Shown in pieces: positions 23,650-32,896 of a stretch of DNA of 64,000 nt. Under the pieces are notes generated by a model that saw only the letters and a program-made list of their open reading frames with translations, did no database searches and was not told where the DNA came from. Position numbers and translations under genes: made by a program. Within the stretch, counting starts at the first letter, position 1. Each line of letters begins with the position of its first letter. The DNA is from Arion vulgaris (taxonomy: Eukaryota > Mollusca > Gastropoda > Stylommatophora > Arionidae): contig CM036753.1 of assembly GCA_020796225.1 (NCBI GenBank), positions 70,733,865 through 70,797,864 on the forward strand. Direction: 5' to 3'.

Positions 23650-25105
23650 TCATGTTGAATATTTCAAAACAGATAGGTCCAACCAACCACAATGTCTTGG
23701 TCTACCGGTGGTAACGCCAAACTCTGGCCCCCTTTTTTGTAACAAGTCTCCGTGGATCTTTAAATTTGGTAGGAAATCCTCCAGACCCAACACGGGTAAG
23801 ATATGCTTTAACAACACCATACACCTCATCGAAAGCATGTGGGGAAATACCAAACCTGTAATGACACCCTACATAACAGTTGGAGGATGTTACATAAGGG
23901 TATAGGCCAAAATATGTTTTTGATAAAGAGATGGCAGAGTAGGTAACTCACTGTTTCTTTCACCATCAGCTTGACTCTCACTCATAGAATGGACCAATAC
24001 CGTATTTTATTGTACCAATCGACTTGTCCTCTCCCTAATTCTAGCACTCCATCTACTTATTGATGCATATCAAACACTATATCCAGTTTGGTGACAGCTA
24101 GTGCTGTGAACCCATTTATCATGTTGAATATTTCAACACAGATAGGTCCCAAACCCAAACCCCAATGTCTTGGTCTACGGTGGTAACGCCAAACTCTGGC
24201 CCTCTTTTTTTGTAACAAGTCTCCGTTGTGATCTTTAAATTTGGTAGGAAATACTCCAGACCCAACACAGGTAAGATATGCTTTAACACCATACACCTCA
24301 CAGACAGCATGTGGGGGAATACCCAAACCTGTAATGACACCCCTTACATAACAGTTGGAGGATGTTACATAAGGATATAGACCAAAAGTCTATGTCCAGT
24401 ATAGCTGACTGGGCACTCTACGGGAATGTTTTTTTTTATAAGCGATGGCAGAGTGTAGGTAACTCACTGTTTCCTTCACCATCGACCTTACTCTTTCACC
24501 CAGATCCTTATACAGCAACAACTCATTATCAATGTCCACAATTAACTCAGGAAAATTCTGCTTCAAATGATCTAGCAGATGAGTACATTTTTGTGAGAAC
24601 TTGTTGAAATCTCCAATGAGATCAGAAATCCGTAGTGTTCCGGGTAGCCTTAGATGAATAGGCTGAACCAATACCTTTTTTTTTGTTGTACCATATCTAC
24701 TTGACCCCTCTCCCTGATTCTAGCATTCCATCTACTTGATGATGCATATCAAACACTAAATGTGCTCTGTCTAAAATGAACAAGTCGTTCAACCAAATTG
24801 TCTATTGCATTGAATTCCATCTCTACGAACAGATCTGGTAACTTTATCACTACACCATTTCCTATGACTCCCTTGCATGAATGTAAAATTACCGCACTGG
24901 GAAACAGATGAAAAGCAGTGTTTATCCTGTACATGAACTGAATGACCTGCGTTGTCGCATCCCTGATATCGACAACATAAATCTGCACTTGCAGCATGTC
25001 AACGACTTTTCCTTTCTGCTTTAAATACTCCTTGGTCTGTCGTTCCACATATCGCAGTTTCTCAACCTGCTTATCCAACACTAACCCACCAATCTTTCAA
25101 TTTAT
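23650..25105 (-). repeat. ADSS module S9 (long, 1456 bp)
   Basis: Intact long module. Its private variant cccaaacccaaaccccaatg (about 24149-24168) replaces ccaaccaaccacaatg and shifts the frame at the CGWLDL region. Confidence 0.85.
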
Positions 25106-26488
25106 CATGTTGAATATTTCAAAACAGATAGGTCCAACCAACCACAATGTCTTGGTCTACCGGTGGTAACGCCAAACTCTGGCCCTCTTTTTTTGTAACA
25201 AGTCTCGTAGATCTTTAAATTTGGTAGGAAATCCTCCAGACCAACACGGGTAAGATATGCTTTAACAACACCATACACCTCATCGAAAGCATGTGGGGAA
25301 ATACCAAACCTGTAATGACACCCCTACATAACAGTTGAGGATGTTACATAAGGGTATAGGCCAAAATATGTTTTTGATAAAGAGATGGCAGAGTAGGTAA
25401 CTCACTGTTTCTTTCACCATCAGCTTGACTCTCACTCATAGAATGGACCAATACCGTATTTTATTGTACCAATCGACTTGTCCTCTCCCAACTTCTAGCA
25501 CTCCATCTACTTATTGATGCATATCAAACACTATATCCAGTTTGGTGACAGCTAGTGCTGTGAACCCATTTATCATGTTGAATATTTCAACACAGATAGG
25601 TCCAACCAACCACAATGTCTTGGTCTACCGGTGGTAACGCCAAACTCTGGCCTCTTTTTTGTAACAAGTCTCCTGGATCTTTAAATTTGTAGGAAATACT
25701 CCAGACCCAACACAGGTAAGATATGCTTTAACACCATACACCTCACAGACAGCATGTGGGGAATACCAAACCTGTAATGACACCCCTACATAACAGTTGA
25801 GGATGTTACATAAGGATATAGACCAAAGTCTATGTCCAGTATAGCTGACTGGGCACTCTACGGGAATGTTTTTTTTTATAAGCGATGGCAGAGTGTAGGT
25901 AACTCACTGTTTCCTTCACCATCGACCTTACTCTTTCACCCAGATCCTTATACAGCAACAACTCATTATCAATGTCCACAATTAACTCAGGAAAATTCTG
26001 CTTCAAATGATCTAGCAGATGAGTACATTTTTGTGAGAACTTGTTGAAATTCAATGAGATCAGAAACTAGACGTCGGTAGCCTTGATGAATAGGCTGAAC
26101 CAATACCTTTTTTTTTGTACCAATCTACTGACCCTCTCCTGATTCTAGCATTCCATCTACTTGATGATGCATATCAAACACTAAATGTCTCTTCTAAAAT
26201 GAACAAGTCGTCAACCAAATTGTCATTGATTGAATTCCATCTCACAACAGATCTGTAATTTATCCTACACATTTCCTATGACCTTGATGAATGTAAATTA
26301 CCGATGGGAAACAGATAGCAGTTTTATCCTGTACATGAACTGAATGACCGCGTCGCATCCTGATATCGAAAATAAATCTGCACTGCAGCATGTCAACACT
26401 TTCCTTTCTGCTTTAAATACCTTGGTCTGTCGCCACATATCGAGTCTCAACCGCTTATCCAACACTAACCACCAATCTTTCAATTTAT
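25106..26488 (-). repeat. ADSS module S10 (long; upper third deletion-rich)
   Basis: Normal up to about 26045, then abruptly deletion-rich (about 73 bp missing in total). Last unit of the second higher-order block. Confidence 0.8.
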
Positions 26489-27323
26489 CATGTTGAATAT
26501 TTCAAAACAGATGGTCCAACAACCACAATGTCTTGGTCTACTGAACGCCAAACCTGGCCTCTTTTTGTAAAGTCTCTGATCTTTAAATTTGAGAAACTCC
26601 AGACCCAACACGTAAGATATGCTAACAACACCATCACCCATAAAGCATGTGGAATACCAACTGTAATGACACCTACATAACAGTGAGGATGTTACATAAG
26701 GTATAGACAGTCAGTCAGTAGCTGACTGGGACTTAGGAATGTTTTTTATGATGGCAGATGTAGGTAACTGTTTCTTTACCATCGACCTACTTTCACCCAG
26801 ATCCTAACAGAACAACTCATTATCAATGTCCACAATAACTCAGAAATTCTGCTAAAGATCCAGATGAGTCATTTGAGAACTTGTTGAAATCATGATCAGA
26901 ATAGAGGTTCCGGTAGCCTTAGATGAATAGGCTGAACCATACCTTTTTTTGTTGTACCAATCACTTGACCCCTCCCTGATTCTAGATTCCATCATTGATG
27001 ATGCATATCAAACACTAAATGTGTCTTCTAAATGAAGTGTTCAACCAAATTTCATTGCATTGAATTCCATCTCACAACAGATCTGAACTTTATACTCACC
27101 ATTCATGACTTGCATGAATTAAAATTCCACTAAACAGATGAAGGGTTTATCCTGTACATGAACTGATGACGCTGTCGCATCCTGATATCGACAACATAAA
27201 TCTGCACTTGCAGCATGTCAACGACTTTTCCTTTCTGCTTTAAATACTCCTTGGTCTGTCGTTCCACATATCGCAGTTTCTCAACCTGCTTATCCAACAC
27301 TAACCCACCAATCTTTCAATTTA
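26489..27323 (-). repeat. ADSS module S11 (short, most deletion-rich)
   Basis: About 835 bp, or 154 bp short of the intact module, almost entirely through small deletions. Sequence quality returns to normal abruptly near 27180. Confidence 0.8.
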
Positions 27324-28775
27324 TCATGTTGAATATTTCAAAACAGATAGGTCCAACCAACCACAATGTCTTGGTCTCACTGGTAACGCCAAACTCTGGC
27401 CTCTTTTTGTAACAAGTCTCCGTTGTGATCTTTAAATTTGGTAGGAAATCCTCCAGACCCAACACGGGTAAGATATGCTTTAACAACACCATACACCTCA
27501 TCGAAAGCATGTGGGGAAATACCAAACCTGTAATGACACCCCTACATAACAGTTGGAGGATGTTACATAGGGTATAGGCCAAAATATGTTTTTGATAAAG
27601 AGATGGCAGAGTAGGTAACTCACTGTTTCTTTCACCATCAGCTTGACTCTCACTCATAGAATGGACCAATACCGTATTTTATTGTACCAATCGACTTGTC
27701 CTCTCCCTAATTCTAGCACTCCATCTACTTATTGATGCATATCAAACACTATATCCAGTTTGGTGACAGCTAGTGCTGTGAACCCATTTATCATGTTGAA
27801 TATTTCAACACAGATAGGTCCAACCAACCAACGCCGTCTTGTTCTACCGGTGGTAACGCCAAACTCTGGCCCTCTATTTTTCGTAATAAGTCTCCGTGTG
27901 ATCTTTAAATTTGTAGGAAATCCTCCAGACCCAACACAGGTAAGATATGCTTTAACAACACCATACACCTCACAGACAGCATGTGGGGAATACCAAACCT
28001 GTAATGACACCCCTACATAACAGTTGGAGGATGTTACATAAGGATATAGACCAAAAGTCTATGTCCAGTATAGCTGACTGGGCACTCTCTAGAAAATGTT
28101 TTTTTTATAAGCGATGGCAGAGTGTAGGTAACTCACTGTTTCCTTCACCATCGACCTTACTCTTTCACCCAGATCCTTATACAGCAACAACTCATTATCA
28201 ATGTCCACAATTAACTCAGGAAAATTCTGCTTCAAATGATCTAGCAGATGAGTACATTTTTGTGAGAACTTGTTGAAATCTCCAATGAGATCAGAAATCG
28301 TGAGACCGCTCCGGGTAGCATTAGATGAATAGGCTGAACCAATACCTTTTTTTTTGTTGTACCATATCTACTTGACCCTCTCCTGATTCTAGCACTCCAT
28401 CTACTTGATGATGCATATCAAACACTAAATGTGCTCTGTTTAAAATGAACAAGTCGTTCAACCAAATTGTCTATTGCATTGAATTCCATCTCTACGAACA
28501 GATCTGGTAACTTTATCACTACACCATTTCCTATGACTCCCTTGCATGAATGTAAAATTACCGCACTGGGAAACAGATGAAAAGCAGTGTTTATCCTGTA
28601 CATGAACTGAATGGACCTGCGTTGTCGCATCCCTGATATCGACAACATAAATCTGCACTTGCAGCATGTCAACGACTTTTCCTTTCTGCTTTAAATACTC
28701 CTTGGTCTGTCGTTCCACATATCGCAGTTTCTCAACCTGCTTATCCAACACTAACCCACCAATCTTTCAATTTAT
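27324..28775 (-). repeat. ADSS module S12 (long, 1452 bp, mixed type)
   Basis: Standard extra block, then an edge-type patch (aacgccgtcttgttctaccg and ctctatttttcgtaataag near 27827-27890) otherwise seen only at 12150-12240 and in S0. This suggests gene conversion or unequal exchange between array edge and centre. Confidence 0.8.
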
Positions 28776-29530
28776 CATGTTGAATATTTCAAAACAGATA
28801 GGTCCAACCAACCACAATGTCTTGGTTCAACAACACCATACACCTCACAGACAGCATGTGGGGGAATACCCAAACCTGTAATGACACCCCTACATAGTTG
28901 GAGGGTGTTACGTAAGTAATATAGACCAAAGTCAATGTCTAGTATAGCTGACTGGGCCCACTCTACAAGAATATGTTCTTATAAGCGATGGCAGAATGAC
29001 ATAACATTGTTTCCTTCACCATCGGCCTGACTCTTTCACTCAGATCCTTATACAGTAACAACTCATTTATCAATGTCCACAATTAACTCAGGAAACATCT
29101 GCTTCAAATGAGCTTGCAGATGAGTACATTTTTGTGAGAACTTGTTGAAATCTCCAATGAGATCAGAAATCTGTTCTGGGTGGCCTTGGATGAATAGGTT
29201 GGACCAATACCTTATTTTGTTGTATCAATTGACTTGTGTCCACTTCTCCTTCTGCTTCACATGATATAGCAGATGAGTACATTTTTGTGAGAAGTTGAAA
29301 TCAATGATATCAGAAATCCATAGACCGTTCTGATTAGTCTTGGATGAATAGGTTGGAGCAATACATTTTTTTTTTGTACCAATCGACTTGTGTCCTGTCC
29401 ATTTGCTTTAAATGATCTACCAGATGAGTAAATTTTCTAAGAACTTGTTGACATCTCCAATGAGATCAGAAATCCGTAGACGCATTTCGGACAGTCTTGG
29501 ATGAATAGGTTACCTGGTTATGCATATCAA
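28776..29530 (-). repeat. Diverged ADSS modules at the right edge of the array
   Basis: Begins as a normal module, but about 160 bp are missing at 28826 (cttggt joined to tcaacaacacc). It continues diverged, with [17 protein letters not shown] near 29040-29100. It ends in two truncated units of about 150 bp (aacttgttgacatctccaat, gatgaataggtt) near 29240-29510, mirroring the truncated units at the left edge. Confidence 0.75.
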
Positions 29531-30890
29531 TAAGAATACGGATGAGTAGCCGGATTATTCCATCTCTTTTGCTGAGTAGGCATCCTTTGCTATCTTAGGT
29601 CGCAGTTTACACAAGAAAGTAAACGCGTAATGAGGGTCTTCACCTTCCCTATAGCATTTACTGAGGTCTTCAACCATCTTTTCAACGACTCCAGGATCTT
29701 GCCTCATCTTTTTTAATTATGTACTCTGCTACCCCACCTGAGCTCGCTTGCAAGGCGACGCATTGTTTAAAATTTCCCTTAAAATTGGAAATAAGAGTGC
29801 TTTTCTATTTCTCCTATCCACTTTTTAAATTTGCTTTTACTTCTCCCGAGAATATCTGTACTCTCTCCACATCCCCTCAGTTATATCTCTTTTAGTGAAA
29901 GCTATGCTGATTTCCTTTTCTATCTGCCTACCCTCCTCCAGCGACATTTTTTGTTCTGCTGGTACTGCCATTACTCGGTATCACTGCCATCGCTTGGTAA
30001 AAAAAAATGTGCTACTTACCACTTCGTTTTCTCACCTTCCTTGAAAATGTTAGCTATTGCCTACTTATTAACTAGTCTACACTAACATGTTTCTTACAAT
30101 TTGTCAACATATATATATATCACAACCTACTATCTAACAGTACTATAACTTTGGCTTAATCATATGCTATACTTCGTTTGTGGCCTCTAAAATCGTAATC
30201 TTTAATGGCGGTACTTCACTACTTGCACCACGACTCGTAATCCTGTTATACAGGTTGGCTATAAATTTGTATACTTTCCTACAATCAACACTTAGAAATG
30301 TAGCTGAGGAAACGCGTGGTACCAGATTATCATACACGTTAGTTTCTTCATTCTTAGGTTTTATCCTTTCCTGTTTAGTATGCGTATACAAATATAGCAC
30401 ACAACACATGTCATATGTATTATAGAAAATCACATATAAAATAAATAATTAAACCTGAAACATAAGAATGTCACATTCAAGCAATTTCTTCTACGGTAAC
30501 TGGTTCTTCTCAACTTCCTGATTTCGGGATCATTTAGAGGCACTACTAACTTTACTGTTTTACACGTCGTCTACATTCACCGACCTCTCTAAATTTCTTC
30601 TTGGTCTGTCTGATGTCCTTAGAATTTATCAGTCTATCGCTGCACACAGTTTTTCGTCTTGATTCACACAACACTACTTCTGGTTCCAACTGTCTACTAG
30701 TTAACTTAAAGCTCGATCTAGTTGAGGCACCATTAAAATTACGCCGCCATCTTAAATGTACATATTTCTCCACTTATTAACTTGTAATTTCTCATGGGCT
30801 GGTTAGATGCCCTTCGAATGTATCAGTCTAATCGTACAACACAAATTTTCTATTTTGATTAGAGCAACTCTATTTCTAACTCCATTCAAC
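29531..30890. other. No gene; diverged repeats shared with other flanks
   Basis: No convincing coding region. 30030-30190 resembles 10836-10965. 30487-30775 (tcaacttcctgatttcggga, cttcttggtctgtctgatgt, ctacttctggttcc) resembles 40287-40575, and part of it recurs at 31431-31640. These look like flanking parts of a larger duplicated unit that includes ADSS sequence. Confidence 0.5.
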
Positions 30891-31290
30891 GTGTAAGCAA
30901 CACCCACCTTGATTTATTCAAACACATCAAGTATATCCAGTTTGGTGACAGCTAGTGTTGTGAACCCATTTATCATGTTGAGTATTTTAACATACTATAC
31001 AATATACAATAATACATAGCTAGTTCCAACCAACGTCTTGGTCTACCGGTAGTAACACCAAACTCTGCTCTTTTTTGTAACAGCTGTTTTTGTTTTTTCT
31101 CGATACAAAAGCACTTGAGCTGAAAGCTCTTCGGCTCGGTGCCACGAACACCGTAAATCTTGGGAACCTGTAGCTTTTCTGCCAGTCCGTGGAGTTGAAC
31201 CCGCACTTACAGAGGACTAGTCACCCGTAGTCCAACGCGCTACGAACACGCGGGCATAACAGCTCTTTAATAAGAACCATGCATGCTTGT
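30890..31290 (-). pseudogene. Isolated ADSS fragment split by SINE-eta
   Basis: Matches the ADSS stretch from GVTTGRPRR through the [12 protein letters not shown] region (aagtatatccagtttggtga near 30930). It is interrupted at 31086-31256 by a tRNA-derived SINE. Sequence similarity also extends to 13500-13600 and 39515-39660. Confidence 0.7.
31086..31256 (-). mobile_element. SINE-eta with target-site duplication
   Basis: 171-bp element flanked by taacagct (31078-31085 and 31257-31264). On the minus strand the head is cgtgttcgtagcgcgttgga with B box gggttcaactcc, the body ends at gtgcttttgtatcgag, and an A-rich tail follows. Pol III promoter boxes and tRNA-like folding place it among tRNA-derived SINEs rather than functional tRNA genes. 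Confidence 0.85.
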
Positions 31291-31430
31291 CTCTTGTAAC
31301 CATAGGATTCCCCTTGTTCCGATTTCGAAGGTGTGAAACAGTATGGAATGTCAGCTTCCTCACAGACGACAGGGATATGAGATCCATAGGGCTGACGTCA
31401 CCAGGTAATATGACAATGCCTTTTCCCCTG

Positions 31431-31740
31431 AAATTTCTTCTTTGTCTGTCCGACGTCCTTAGAATTTATCAGCCTATCGCTAGTTTTTTCATCGTCTTGA
31501 TTCAAACAACACTACTTCTGGTTTCGACTATCTACTAGTCAACTGCAAGCTCAATTTAGTTGACGTATTATATAAGCTTGTTAAGTGGCACTATTAAAAT
31601 TACACTGTCGTCTTAATGTACATATTTCTTAACTTTAATTTCTCATGGGCCTGCCAGATGTCCTTCGAATGTATCAGTCTAATCGTACAACACAAATTTC
31701 GATTAGAGTAATTCTACTTCTAAACCGAATATCCACCAGT
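31431..31740. repeat. Dispersed repeat, second local copy
   Basis: ttcttctttgtctgtccgac and the following 200 bp repeat 30594-30880. 31648-31740 (gatgtccttcgaatgtatca) repeats 30806-30880. Confidence 0.6.
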
Positions 31741-31779
31741 TAACCAAGCGTTCAAACTAGCTGACGTAGATACTTTCCC

Positions 31780-32231
31780 CACGTGGTAATTCAGCTAAAC
31801 AAAATGCAACTATTGAAGAGCTGGCCCACAGGATAGTGGTTTTCTCTGAAAACTACAAGCGATTTGCCTGTGCTAGGCTACCGTTTCTTTTTACCACGTG
31901 GTGGTGGTTCCTTCTGACAATTATAAGCCACGTGTCTGTGCTAGACTATAGTTTCTTACCGTCACGATGTCCTCCCGATAAAGGTTCTGCGAACTGAACA
32001 ACTAATCGTCTTCTCACAAATCTTTGTTAATTTCATCCTTTGTTTCTGTTCTACTGACTCAGTTTACCTACTGAATATTCTACTTGTTCCCTGGTCAAGA
32101 GCAGCCCACTTCTAACGCTCTACTATCCTGCGTACCTGTGCGCTGTCCGAATGTCCCGTCGTCCGTGTGTGTTACGACTTTTATCACGTGCCTTAGATAT
32201 CAATCCGCTGTCTGAGAAATACCATCACGTG
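31780..32231. promoter_or_regulatory. Cluster of five CACGTG palindromes (possible)
   Basis: CACGTG occurs at 31780, 31895, 31929, 32185 and 32226 in otherwise AT-rich DNA. Two of these lie in an imperfect tandem of about 68 bp (31838-31905 and 31906-31972, sharing ctgtgctag-cta and gtttctt). CACGTG is the core bHLH E-box. No adjacent gene start is recognisable, so a regulatory role is only a possibility, and the duplication explains part of the cluster. Confidence 0.3.
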
Positions 32232-32235
32232 TGCA

Positions 32236-32589
32236 CAAGAGATCACTCACACTTTTTTTCTCTTGGTAAATTTCTTGTCTTATATTTGTCTCCACCTGAA
32301 TTTTGTCTCTTGGCTGCTATTTTGCATTTATAAAATGGCGTCTGGTCTCGTCCTCTGCTACCCTGTTACACAATGAAGTCAATCCTTCGATAGTAGACTC
32401 TTTAAAGTAGACATTATTCCGTCAAATTTAATTTGATCAGCTCTATATGAATAAAACCTCATGAAAGTATTACTCAAGATTATTTGAAATAATGTTTAGA
32501 TGTGTGTGATCTATTTAAAAGTGCTACGAAAGGAAGTGTGCAAAAGTATCATATCTAAGATTGTGGAATGTATTGTAATCAAAGACTGA
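32236..32589. other. No gene recognised
   Basis: 32420-32480 repeats the short segment at 6600-6665. 32371-32395 resembles the SINE-delta 3' end (aatgaagtcaatccttc). Nothing else seen. Confidence 0.4.
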
Positions 32590-32896
32590 TACCACCTTCC
32601 AGAAACAAGACAACAACTGGAGTGAGTAGCCTAATAATAAGCTTGCCATCCCAAACATCACTGAAGACTATAATATGAGCAGATTGGAACAAGCTGTCAT
32701 TCTGCGCCTTAGAACAGGACACATCTGGCTCCGCAGCCACATGTATACAAAATTCAAGATTGACAATTCAGCCATGTGGACAGGCACACCAGACTGCAGA
32801 GCACATACTTCAAGACTGCCTCGAATATGATACACTGAACTGAGGCAAACTCACTGGCCTAACGAAACAACACTTGACAGAAAGCTACACGGACCT
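32590..32896 (+). mobile_element. LINE-X C-terminal relic, left part
   Basis: Encodes SRLEQAVILRLRTGHIWLRS and HMYTKFKIDNSAMWTG, the conserved end of jockey-like ORF2, then NETTLDRKLHGP up to the insertion point at 32896. The frame resumes after the LINE-Y insert at 35134. Confidence 0.8.

Larger units (their letters stand above)
12117..29530 (-). repeat. Tandem array of ADSS-derived modules (whole array)
   Basis: About 17 kb of head-to-tail modules, all in the same orientation and all derived from an intronless adenylosuccinate synthetase sequence. Junctions fall at the phrase caatctttcaatttatcatg. Intact short modules are 988-990 bp and intact long modules about 1456 bp. From 16949 onward the order is short, short, long, long (S3-S6), then the same again (S7-S10), then short, long (S11-S12). 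The first repeat is preceded by short, short, long (S0-S2). The edges are diverged and truncated. Enzyme landmarks include [73 protein letters not shown] and GVTTGRP. The active-site GDEGKGK is reduced to YLKQKGK, and every module is frameshifted. Confidence 0.9.

Noticed and set aside
18068..26047. Repeated 71-125-residue plus-strand ORFs ending in ADEYIFVRTC
   Set aside because: They are shadows of the minus-strand ADSS sequence (the antisense of [18 protein letters not shown]). They recur only because the modules recur.
12117..29530. A functional or multi-copy ADSS gene cluster
   Set aside because: Every module is frameshifted, lacks the N-terminal active-site GDEGKGK motif and lacks the C-terminal third. 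No introns or start context fit a real gene.
12117..29530. CRISPR array or bacterial repeat system
   Set aside because: Units are about 1 kb and protein derived, spacers are absent, and the surrounding gene is a spliced animal gene.
31780..32231. CACGTG cluster as the ACLY promoter
   Set aside because: ACLY is transcribed leftward from a start beyond 64000; this cluster is about 10 kb past its 3' end.
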